Of a stretch of DNA of 20,610 nt, positions 14,115 through 20,610 are shown piece after piece; the first letter of the stretch is position 1, and every line of letters begins with the position of its first letter. The position numbers and the translations under genes were made by a program. The DNA is from Burkholderiaceae bacterium (GTDB lineage: Bacteria > Pseudomonadota > Gammaproteobacteria > Burkholderiales > Burkholderiaceae): assembly GCA_947380285.1 (NCBI GenBank), contig CANCQD010000032.1, positions 1-20,610 on the forward strand. The letters are read 5' to 3'. The notes under the pieces were generated by a model. That model ran no database searches, was not told where the DNA came from, and saw only the letters and a program-made list of their open reading frames with translations.

Positions 14115-15421
14115 AACCGATTCAAGTAGGTCTATTAGGTATTGGCACCGTTGGTGGTGGCGTATTCACTGTTCTCGAGCGTAACCAAGATGAGATTACT
14201 CGTCGTGCTGGGCGTGGTATTCGCATTAATACAGTTGCCGATTTAAATATAGAGCGCGCCAAAGAGTTGGTTAAAGACCGTGCACAAGTGGTAAATGATG
14301 CTCGCGCCGTGATTAATAATCCAGAGATTGACATCGTTGTTGAATTAATTGGCGGTTACGGTATTGCTAAAGACTTGGTTCTTGAGGCTATCGCCGCTGG
14401 TAAGCACGTTGTTACAGCAAATAAGGCATTGATCGCTGTTCACGGCAATGAGATCTTTAAAGCAGCTCACGCTAAAGGCGTCATGGTTGCCTTTGAAGCT
14501 GCTGTTGCGGGCGGTATTCCGATCATCAAAGCTTTGCGTGAAGGCTTAACTGCTAATCGTATCGAGTGGATTGCCGGCATCATCAATGGCACAACGAATT
14601 TTATCTTGTCAGAAATGCGTGACAAAGGTTTGGATTTTGAAACCGTTCTAAAAGAAGCACAACGTTTGGGTTACGCAGAAGCAGATCCAACGTTTGATAT
14701 TGAAGGTGTTGATGCAGCGCATAAAGCCACCATCATGAGTGCGATTGCATTTGGTATTCCAATGCAGTTTGAAAAAGCGCACGTTGAAGGCATTACCAAA
14801 TTAGATGCCATTGATATTAAATATGCAGAGCAATTAGGCTACCGTATCAAGTTGTTGGGTATTGCCAAGAAAACTTCAACTGGCGTTGAGTTACGCGTTC
14901 ACCCAACTTTGATCCCTACTAAGCGTTTGATTGCAAATGTGGAAGGTGCCATGAATGCTGTTCAAGTGTTTGGCGATGCGGTGGGAACTACCTTGTATTA
15001 CGGCAAAGGCGCTGGCGCAGAACCTACTGCTTCCGCAGTGATCGCCGACTTGGTTGATATCACTCGTTTATTAAGTGCAGATGCCGAGCATCGCGTGCCT
15101 TACTTGGCCTTCCAGCCAGATGCTGTGCATGACACGCTAGTATTGCCTATCGGAGAGATCACGACTAGCTACTATCTGCGCTTACGCGTAGCGGACCAGG
15201 CAGGTGTATTGGCCGACATTACCAAAATCTTAGCTTCACACAGCGTTTCAATTGATGCTCTTTTGCAAAGAGAGGCTGATGAGGGCGAGAGTCAAACCGA
15301 TTTAGTTGCCTTGACTCATGAAACCAAAGAAAAGAATATGCTTGCCGCAATTAAAGAGATTCAGAATCTCAAGACAGTTGCAGGCGAAGTAGTAAAGATC
15401 CGTTTAGAAAATCTGTCTTAA
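14111..15421 (+). CDS. hom: Homoserine dehydrogenase
   Basis: This enzyme reduces aspartate semialdehyde to homoserine with NAD(P)H, the branch point to threonine and methionine. It is the monofunctional type: 436 residues with no aspartokinase part. The Rossmann motif is LGIGTVGGGVF (9-19). VTANKALIA (101-109) carries the conserved Lys105, IINGTTNFIL (158-167) forms the homoserine site, and ADPTFDIEGVDAAHK (191-205) ends in the catalytic Lys205. A C-terminal ACT domain (about 353-430, starting YYLRLRVADQAGVLADI) suggests feedback control by threonine or another amino acid. The ATG shares four bases with the alaA stop, which indicates coupling, and thrC follows after 19 bases. Confidence 0.96.
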   Translation: MKPIQVGLLGIGTVGGGVFTVLERNQDEITRRAGRGIRINTVADLNIERAKELVKDRAQVVNDARAVINNPEIDIVVELIGGYGIAKDLVLEAIAAGKHVVTANKALIAVHGNEIFKAAHAKGVMVAFEAAVAGGIPIIKALREGLTANRIEWIAGIINGTTNFILSEMRDKGLDFETVLKEAQRLGYAEADPTFDIEGVDAAHKATIMSAIAFGIPMQFEKAHVEGITKLDAIDIKYAEQLGYRIKLLGIAKKTSTGVELRVHPTLIPTKRLIANVEGAMNAVQVFGDAVGTTLYYGKGAGAEPTASAVIADLVDITRLLSADAEHRVPYLAFQPDAVHDTLVLPIGEITTSYYLRLRVADQAGVLADITKILASHSVSIDALLQREADEGESQTDLVALTHETKEKNMLAAIKEIQNLKTVAGEVVKIRLENLS

Positions 15422-15440
15422 GTAAAACTCAGCAAAATAC

Positions 15441-16883
15441 ATGCGTTACCAATCTACTCGTGGCAATAGTCCACAACAATCCTTTTTAGAAATTTTGTTG
15501 GGTGGATTGGCGCCTGATGGCGGATTGTATTTGCCAACTCAGTATCCAAAAGTCACAGCAGCGCAATTAGATTCTTGGCGCAGCTTGTCTTATGCTGATT
15601 TGGCATATGAAGTTTTAAGCCTCTATTGCGACGATATTCCTGAGGCAGACTTGCGTGCACTTTTGCGTAAAACGTATACCGATCAGGTGTATTGCAATGG
15701 CCGTGCGCAGGACAATGCTAAAGACATTACCCCTATGCATTGGCTGGGCGAGGAGCGGGGAACACGCATTGGTCTATTAAGTCTTTCAAATGGTCCAACG
15801 TTGGCTTTTAAAGATATGGCCATGCAATTACTGGGTAATCTCTTTGAATACGCTCTGAAGAGAAATGGTCAGCAGCTCAATATTTTGGGCGCCACTTCTG
15901 GTGATACTGGTAGCGCCGCAGAATATGCAATGCGTGGCAAAGAAGGTGTGAAGGTATTCATGCTTTCACCGCGCGGCAAGATGAGTGCGTTCCAGTCTGC
16001 GCAGATGTATTCGCTGCAAGACCCTAATATTTTTAACTTAGCAGTTGCTGGCGTCTTCGATGACTGCCAGGATATTGTTAAAGCAGTAAGCAATGATCAC
16101 ACCTTCAAGGCCAAGAACCAAATCGGTACTGTGAACTCCATCAACTGGGGTCGCGTGGTAGCTCAGGTGGTGTACTACTTCCAGGGTTATCTTTTAGCTA
16201 CAAAGTCTAGCTCTGAGAAGGTCTCATTCACTGTTCCTTCAGGTAACTTTGGCAACATCTGCGCAGGCCACATTGCTCGCATGATGGGTTTACCAATTGA
16301 GCATTTGATTGCTGCTACAAACGAGAATGATGTACTCCATGAGTTTTTCCGCACTGGCGTCTATCGTGCCCGCAAGTCTGCAGAGACACTGCATACCTCT
16401 AGCCCCTCGATGGATATCTCTAAAGCCAGCAATTTTGAGCGCTTCGTATTTGATTTTATGGGGCAAGACGGCAAAGCTACAGCTGCCATGTTTAAGCAAG
16501 TGGATGAAGCTGGCGGTTTTGATATTTCCAAAGAGTCAGTGTTTAAGGAGCTCGGTAAGTACGGCTTCCAATCTGGTCGCAGTACACACGAGAATCGCCT
16601 AGAAACTATTCGTGATATTGATAAACGTTATGGCGTCATGATTGATACCCATACCGCTGATGGTGTGAAGGTCGCCCGTGAGCATTTGCAAGCTGGCATT
16701 CCCATGATTGTGTTGGAGACAGCATTACCAATCAAGTTTGAAGAAACGATTGAAATTGCCCTTGGACGTCCTGCTGAATGCCCACTTGCATTTAAAGATA
16801 TCAAGTCTAAGCCGCAACGTGTAGAGAATATCGATGCAGATGTGAATCAGGTTAAAGATTTCATCACAACGCATCTCCATTAA
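15441..16883 (+). CDS. thrC: Threonine synthase
   Basis: ThrC converts O-phospho-L-homoserine to threonine with pyridoxal phosphate, the last step of threonine synthesis. The 480-residue length and the N-terminus MRYQSTRGNSPQQSF with LAPDGGLYLP (23-32) place it in the long class (as in E. coli and yeast types). The PLP lysine is Lys124 in GPTLAFKDMAMQLLG. ATSGDTGSAAEYAM (about 151-164) and VPSGNFGN (about 265-272) bind the cofactor phosphate. The substrate of hom's product still needs homoserine kinase (thrB), which is not in the window. The ribosome binding site before the ATG is poor, so coupling to hom 19 bases upstream is likely. Confidence 0.96.
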   Translation: MRYQSTRGNSPQQSFLEILLGGLAPDGGLYLPTQYPKVTAAQLDSWRSLSYADLAYEVLSLYCDDIPEADLRALLRKTYTDQVYCNGRAQDNAKDITPMHWLGEERGTRIGLLSLSNGPTLAFKDMAMQLLGNLFEYALKRNGQQLNILGATSGDTGSAAEYAMRGKEGVKVFMLSPRGKMSAFQSAQMYSLQDPNIFNLAVAGVFDDCQDIVKAVSNDHTFKAKNQIGTVNSINWGRVVAQVVYYFQGYLLATKSSSEKVSFTVPSGNFGNICAGHIARMMGLPIEHLIAATNENDVLHEFFRTGVYRARKSAETLHTSSPSMDISKASNFERFVFDFMGQDGKATAAMFKQVDEAGGFDISKESVFKELGKYGFQSGRSTHENRLETIRDIDKRYGVMIDTHTADGVKVAREHLQAGIPMIVLETALPIKFEETIEIALGRPAECPLAFKDIKSKPQRVENIDADVNQVKDFITTHLH

Positions 16884-16908
16884 TACTCACCTGGTAATAC
16901 AAGCCGCC

Positions 16909-18147
16909 ATGACAAAGCCACCGATGTTGACTGCGCAGCAGGCTTTAGACCACTTACTTGCGCATGCTAAAACTGTTGGTGAGAGTGAGAAGGTTGCAAT
17001 GCAGGTCGCTTTAGGTCGTGTGCTTTCTGAAAACGTCCATAGCTTGGTCGATGTGCCGCCATTAGATAACACCGCCATGGATGGCTACGCGGTTCGTTGC
17101 ACTGATACTGCTTCGCCAGGTCAAGCATTAAGAATTGCTCAACGTATTCCTGCTGGCTCTATAGGAACTCAGTTAGAGCCAGGCACTGCTGCCAGAATCT
17201 TCACCGGCGCCCCTATACCTCCAGGTGCTGATGCAGTTGTTATGCAAGAGGATTGTGCGGTAGATGGTCAAGCTGATCATGTCACCATCAATATCGCTCC
17301 GATATCGGGTCAGTGGATTCGTCGCAAAGGCGAGGATTTAACTGCAGGAAAAACAGCACTTACCGCAGGTACTTTCTTGCGCCCGCAGGAGTTGGGTGTT
17401 GCTGCTTCAGCAGGGCTCATTCACCTCAATGTAAAACGTCGTGTGAGGGTTGCTGCTTTTTTTACGGGTGACGAGTTGGCTCTTCCAGGAGAGCCTCTAA
17501 AACCAGGTGGTATTTATAATTCGAATCGTGACACCTTATTAGCCTGCCTAAGGTCCTTAGGTTGTGATGCATCGGATTTAGGCATTGTTCCCGATCGCTT
17601 GGATGCAACACGAGCAGCGCTCCGTAAAGCGAGCAAAGATCATGATTTGATCATTACTTCCGGTGGTGTATCGGTTGGCGAAGAAGATCACATCAAGCCG
17701 GCTGTTACTGCTGAAGGTAGATTGGATCTGTGGCAGATCGCTATTAAACCCGGCAAACCACTGGCATTTGGAGCGGTACGTAAATCAGACGAAGCCAGCG
17801 ATGGCGAGGCTTGGTTTATTGGTTTGCCTGGCAACCCGGTATCCAGCTTTGTAACCTTTCTATTGTTTGTGCGTCCTTTTATTTTGAAGTTGCAAGGGCG
17901 TGAAGCTAAGCTTCCGCAATCCTATTTCATGCGCGCTGACTTTGAATGGTCAAAAGCTGATCGTCGCAATGAGTTCTTGCGCGTCAAATTGAATAGCAAT
18001 GGAGGTCTAGATTTATTCCCTAATCAAAGCTCTGGCGTGCTTACTAGTGCTTCTTGGGGTGATGGTTTAGTGGACTGTCCACCAAATCAGCCCATTAAGG
18101 CTGGAGATTTGGTGAAGTACATTCCCTTTGATGCGCTTCTCAAATAA
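16909..18147 (+). CDS. moeA: Molybdopterin molybdenumtransferase MoeA
   Basis: MoeA inserts molybdate into adenylylated molybdopterin to make the active molybdenum cofactor. The 412 residues contain DVPPLDNTAMDGYAVR (48-63) with the conserved Asp58, FTGAPIPPGADAVVMQED (98-115), TGDELALPGEPLKPGGIYNSN (186-206), and the MoCF-biosynthesis motif TSGGVSVGEEDHIK (240-253). GLPGNPVSSFV and the C-terminal beta domain follow. The length equals the E. coli protein (411). An in-frame ATG at 16924 is possible, but the one at 16909 is adopted. It starts 25 bases after thrC and lies 18 bases before moaD, so it belongs to a moeA-moaD-moaE run within the alaA-hom-thrC transcript. Confidence 0.95.
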   Translation: MTKPPMLTAQQALDHLLAHAKTVGESEKVAMQVALGRVLSENVHSLVDVPPLDNTAMDGYAVRCTDTASPGQALRIAQRIPAGSIGTQLEPGTAARIFTGAPIPPGADAVVMQEDCAVDGQADHVTINIAPISGQWIRRKGEDLTAGKTALTAGTFLRPQELGVAASAGLIHLNVKRRVRVAAFFTGDELALPGEPLKPGGIYNSNRDTLLACLRSLGCDASDLGIVPDRLDATRAALRKASKDHDLIITSGGVSVGEEDHIKPAVTAEGRLDLWQIAIKPGKPLAFGAVRKSDEASDGEAWFIGLPGNPVSSFVTFLLFVRPFILKLQGREAKLPQSYFMRADFEWSKADRRNEFLRVKLNSNGGLDLFPNQSSGVLTSASWGDGLVDCPPNQPIKAGDLVKYIPFDALLK

Positions 18148-18165
18148 TCGGTTTACGATTCGCTT

Positions 18166-18423
18166 ATGAAACTTGAGTTACGATTTTTTGCCTCCCTACG
18201 TGAAGCTCTTGGCGTATCCCAAGAGGATATTACGATTCCTGAGGCTGTAAAAACAATTGCAGATCTCAGAAGCCATCTCACTCAGCGCGGTCATCCATGG
18301 TCTGAAGTGTTGGCTGATGGCAAAGTATTGCGCTGCGCTTTAAATCACCACATGGTGGATGCGAGTACCCCATTGCAAGATGGTGCTGAAGTAGCTTTCT
18401 TTCCTCCGGTGACTGGAGGCTAA
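18166..18423 (+). CDS. moaD: Molybdopterin synthase sulfur-carrier subunit MoaD
   Basis: MoaD is a ubiquitin-like protein whose C-terminal Gly-Gly is adenylylated and then carries sulfur as a thiocarboxylate to MoaE for molybdopterin synthesis. The 85 residues start MKLELRFFASLREALGV, a typical beta-grasp opening, and end AFFPPVTGG with the required diglycine. The length is near the E. coli 81. It begins 18 bases after moeA and ends one base before the moaE start. The activating enzyme (MoeB) and MoaA/MoaC are not in the window. Confidence 0.95.
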   Translation: MKLELRFFASLREALGVSQEDITIPEAVKTIADLRSHLTQRGHPWSEVLADGKVLRCALNHHMVDASTPLQDGAEVAFFPPVTGG

Positions 18424-18424
18424 C

Positions 18425-18889
18425 GTGCCAAATTCTTCTATTCGAATTCAAGAAGGTGATTTCGATATTAGCGCTGAAATAGCAGCGCTCCGTAAAGGTG
18501 ATCCTCGCGTAGGTGCAGTAGTCTCTTTTTTGGGCACTGTTCGTGATATGAATGATGGAAGTCAAGTCAAGGGTATGACGCTTGAGCACTACCCAGGTAT
18601 GACAGAAAAGGCTTTAGAAGATATTCTGACTCAAGCAAAAACACGTTGGGACATCTATCAGACTCTCGTCATTCATCGTGTTGGGCCTTTGCTGCCCGAA
18701 GATCAAATTGTTTTAGTTGCCGTAACGAGTGCACATCGAGGTGAGGCTTTCTCCGCTTGTGAATTCATCATGGATTACCTCAAAATAGCAGCACCATTTT
18801 GGAAAAAAGAAGACACGCCTGAGGGTGATCGTTGGGTTGACGCTAGGGTAGCTGACGATGCTGCAATGGCTCGTTGGACTATAAAGTAA
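18425..18889 (+). CDS. moaE: Molybdopterin synthase catalytic subunit MoaE
   Basis: MoaE converts precursor Z (cPMP) to molybdopterin with sulfur from MoaD. The 154 residues carry GAVVSFLGTVRDMNDG (30-45), LEHYPGM (53-59), IHRVGPLLPEDQIVLVAV (83-100), AHRGEAFSACEFIMDYLK (103-120) and APFWKKEDTPEGDRWVDAR (123-141). Lys120 and Lys127 correspond to the essential Lys119 and Lys126 of E. coli MoaE. The start is GTG, one base after the moaD stop, so translation is probably coupled. Its last 11 bases overlap the end of the convergent MFS gene, with no terminator between them. Confidence 0.96.
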   Translation: MPNSSIRIQEGDFDISAEIAALRKGDPRVGAVVSFLGTVRDMNDGSQVKGMTLEHYPGMTEKALEDILTQAKTRWDIYQTLVIHRVGPLLPEDQIVLVAVTSAHRGEAFSACEFIMDYLKIAAPFWKKEDTPEGDRWVDARVADDAAMARWTIK

Positions 18890-20123
18890 CGCTCTTATGT
18901 AGCGGTTTTTGAGTAAAAGCCACTATTGCGCCCACCCCAAGAACGAAGCTTGAAAGTAAAAAACCTGTAGTCAGACTGGCAAATCGATCGGATATCCAGC
19001 CCGTTAAGGTTGGCCCAATTACCTGGCCAATAGCAAAGACCGTTGTGAAAACAGTAATACCAGACACCCATTGCTGTTGTGGGAGATTATGTTTAACAAA
19101 TGCTGTAGTCGCTGCCACGGCTGAAAGAAAGCAGCCCCCGAAAATGATTCCAGAAAGATAAATGGCGCAGACGCTTACAAAGCTTAAGGATTCGTTAGTC
19201 TGTAGATTTAAAGCAATGATTGCCGGGATAAAACTTGCAAAGGCGAGCAGGGTATTTAGTATCCCAAGAGGAGTGCCCCCTTTATATATATCTAACACTC
19301 TGGCCCATACCTTTGATGAGATCATGACGCAAATACCTAGCAGCGCATAGAAAAAATGAATAGAGGTACCGCCCATACCTAGTTGTTTTAGGAGGGCGAC
19401 AACAAACGTCATGTAGCCTATGTAACCCATTCCAAAGCAACAGTAACCCAAAATAATGTTTCTGTAACTTGATATAGCAGTCGGCTGACTGATATTTTGT
19501 TTGGATAGCGACAGTTGAATTGATAGGATTGGCCTCATCAGGATTAGAGAAAATAGGCAGCCTATTAATGCAAGCACCCACCAACCTAATTGCCATGTAT
19601 GTGCCCATTGCTGGCTGGTAGCCCAATCAGTGGAGGCGGGGATAATTAAGCTTGATAGCACAATGCCTATTCCTGTGCCACCATAGTAGATACCCAGAAC
19701 TAGCCCAGATTTTGTGGGATGCATGCTACCAAGCTGGGCAGATAGGATTCCACCACCAACAAAAACAAAAGCGCTAAAAACCCCAGCCAAGAGTCTTAAA
19801 AGAAGCAATGAATAGGTGCCCGAAACTGCTCCTGAAAACCCGAGCAATAAAGAGGTTAAAAAGGCAGCAATAATAAAAATTTTAGAGGGCGCCACTCTTT
19901 TAAAGAGTTGGGGACACAACAGCGCCCCTAAAAAATATCCACCTGCGTTGGCTGTATTCATAATGCCTGCAACCATATATGACCAATCTAAATCTTCACG
20001 CATGATTGGTAAAAATAGTGCGTAAGAGAACCTAGTGAGACCAAGAGATATTGCAGCGCCTAGGGCCAGAGCAAAAGCAGTTGCTATAGGCTTGTTTTGT
20101 GAAAAGTGATCGCATTTGTTCAT
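18879..20123 (-). CDS. MFS transporter, YbfB/YjiJ family
   Basis: This 414-residue protein has about twelve hydrophobic segments and belongs to the major facilitator superfamily. The opening ATAFALALGAAISLGLTRFSYALFLPIMREDLDWSY, in particular GLTRFSYALFLPIM with DLDWS, is the mark of the YbfB/YjiJ-like group (MFS_4), whose substrates are mostly unknown. AGIMNTANAGGYFLGALL (47-64) is the second helix. I cannot name the substrate. The ATG has no clear ribosome binding site. The gene stands alone on its strand between the convergent moaE, which it overlaps by 11 bases, and the GIY-YIG gene, so there is no functional hint from an operon. Confidence 0.88.
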   Translation of the reverse strand: MNKCDHFSQNKPIATAFALALGAAISLGLTRFSYALFLPIMREDLDWSYMVAGIMNTANAGGYFLGALLCPQLFKRVAPSKIFIIAAFLTSLLLGFSGAVSGTYSLLLLRLLAGVFSAFVFVGGGILSAQLGSMHPTKSGLVLGIYYGGTGIGIVLSSLIIPASTDWATSQQWAHTWQLGWWVLALIGCLFSLILMRPILSIQLSLSKQNISQPTAISSYRNIILGYCCFGMGYIGYMTFVVALLKQLGMGGTSIHFFYALLGICVMISSKVWARVLDIYKGGTPLGILNTLLAFASFIPAIIALNLQTNESLSFVSVCAIYLSGIIFGGCFLSAVAATTAFVKHNLPQQQWVSGITVFTTVFAIGQVIGPTLTGWISDRFASLTTGFLLSSFVLGVGAIVAFTQKPLHKSVTL

Positions 20124-20257
20124 CTAGTGAAACGATAGCAAACTTCTGTGCAGTGAAACACATAACTGCTCTGTATATTGATTTTCTATAGAGTTGTACC
20201 CAATTTGAGCCGAAGCTTAGGCTTGAGGGAGTGACTGCTGGTGCTATGGAAAACAGG

Positions 20258-20497
20258 CTATTTAAAGAAATCTAACTTTTGGTTTCTAGGTAATTGTTTT
20301 AATTTGGCCTCAGCTTTCGAGGCCTCAGATCGATCTGGATGATCTTGAGTAGCCAAAAGGATTACTGGACGACGAGATCTTGTATAGCGAGCACCTTGCC
20401 CTGAATTATGGGCTTCTAAGCGATGTTCAAGACGGTTAGTGATGCCGGCATAGTAGGTGCCGTCAGCGCATTCGAGGAGGTAAACAAGCCAGGTCAA
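20258..20497 (-). CDS. GIY-YIG nuclease family protein (UPF0213/YhbQ-like)
   Basis: This small 79-residue protein is a single GIY-YIG nuclease domain of the UvrC/YhbQ type. The GIY-like strand is LVYLLECADG (4-13) and the YIG-like strand is YYAGITNRLEHRL (15-27), with Tyr6, Tyr16 and the catalytic-type Arg26. HNSGQGARYTRSRRP (30-44) is the family's usual loop, and Glu63 in KAEAKLK is the metal-binding glutamate. All key residues are present, so it may be an active DNA nuclease, but the physiological role of the family is poorly known. The start is TTG at 20497, chosen from the family N-terminus (MTWLVYLLE); no ATG is in frame upstream nearby, and the ribosome binding site is weak. Confidence 0.9.
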   Translation of the reverse strand: MTWLVYLLECADGTYYAGITNRLEHRLEAHNSGQGARYTRSRRPVILLATQDHPDRSEASKAEAKLKQLPRNQKLDFFK

Positions 20498-20534
20498 AAT
20501 GGAGTAATTTTGCTTAAAAAGTGGGTGTAAAAAC

Positions 20535-20562
20535 CTTGAAATATGTCATATTGCCCTTATAT
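20535..20562 (+). promoter_or_regulatory. Candidate heat-shock (sigma-32) promoter of clpB
   Basis: CTTGAAA (20535-20541), the standard sigma-32 -35 box, is followed after 12 bases by CCCTTATA (20554-20561), close to the consensus CCCCATNT. The 12-base spacing is the same as in the E. coli groE promoter. A sigma-70 reading (TTGAAA with TTATAT, 15-base spacer) is also possible. The gene following encodes a typical heat-shock chaperone. Confidence 0.6.
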
Positions 20563-20590
20563 TCTATAGATAGATATATGGAGTGCAAAA

Positions 20591-20610
20591 ATGAGAATAG
20601 ATAAATTAAC
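20591..20610 (+). CDS. clpB: Start of probable clpB (ATP-dependent disaggregase, truncated by window)
   Basis: Six complete codons read MRIDKL, and the next begins with AC. ClpB proteins begin MRLDKLT or MRLDRLT in proteobacteria. GGAG lies 7 bases before the ATG, and a heat-shock-type promoter is 30-56 bases upstream. ClpB works with DnaK to dissolve protein aggregates. Only seven codons are visible, so the call rests on these and the promoter. Confidence 0.6.

Noticed and set aside
20208..20228. Hairpin AGCC...GGCT between the MFS and GIY-YIG genes
   Set aside because: The stem is only four to five pairs with no T-run, so it cannot be called a terminator.
1..20610. Mobile elements, CRISPR arrays, tRNA or rRNA genes, phage defence systems
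   Set aside because: No transposase, integrase, direct-repeat array, tRNA-like fold or defence gene is visible; the single GIY-YIG domain protein is of the housekeeping YhbQ-like type.

Overview
The window reads as chromosomal DNA from a free-living, moderately low-GC betaproteobacterium. The gene order (rpsR-rplI-dnaB, PIN-PhoH next to bcp, alaA-hom-thrC-moeA-moaD-moaE) and the protein sequences suggest Burkholderiales, most likely a Polynucleobacter-like organism. The genus is an inference from protein style and base composition, not from a search. I see no prophage, insertion sequence, CRISPR array, rRNA or tRNA.

Layout. (1) 1-2310, + strand: the last codons of a probable priB, then rpsR (S18), rplI (L9) and dnaB, closed by a strong bidirectional intrinsic terminator. 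(2) 2338-4900, - strand: a small secreted cysteine-repeat protein (PsiF-like), an NlpC/P60 lipoprotein and a PIN-PhoH ATPase. PhoH has a 200-nt leader made of hairpins and ending in a terminator directly before its ribosome binding site. (3) 5133-12778, - strand: a long operon read from right to left: a Mth938-domain protein, arnT, arnB, arnC, an arnA formyltransferase, an arnA decarboxylase, arnD, then bcp. (4) 12858-18889, + strand: alaA, hom, thrC, moeA, moaD, moaE, closely packed. (5) 18879-20497, - strand: a YbfB/YjiJ-type MFS transporter, tail-overlapping moaE, and a GIY-YIG nuclease-family protein. (6) 20535-20610, + strand: a heat-shock-type promoter and the first codons of what looks like clpB.

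How the genes work together. The arn block encodes conversion of UDP-glucuronate to UDP-L-Ara4FN, its loading on undecaprenyl phosphate, deformylation, and transfer of L-Ara4N to lipid A. This modification lowers the negative charge of the outer membrane and protects against cationic peptides. ArnA, a two-domain fusion in E. coli, is here two separate proteins. Neither the ArnE/ArnF flippase nor Ugd is in the window. The alaA-hom-thrC group covers alanine and threonine synthesis. moeA-moaD-moaE supplies molybdopterin synthase and the molybdenum insertion enzyme, while the other cofactor genes must lie elsewhere.

The window is mostly conserved housekeeping sequence. The most interesting unexplained signals are regulatory: the phoH leader with a palindrome filling its putative promoter spacer, a terminator-like hairpin inside the NlpC lipoprotein signal-peptide codons, and a near-perfect duplication in the small secreted protein.
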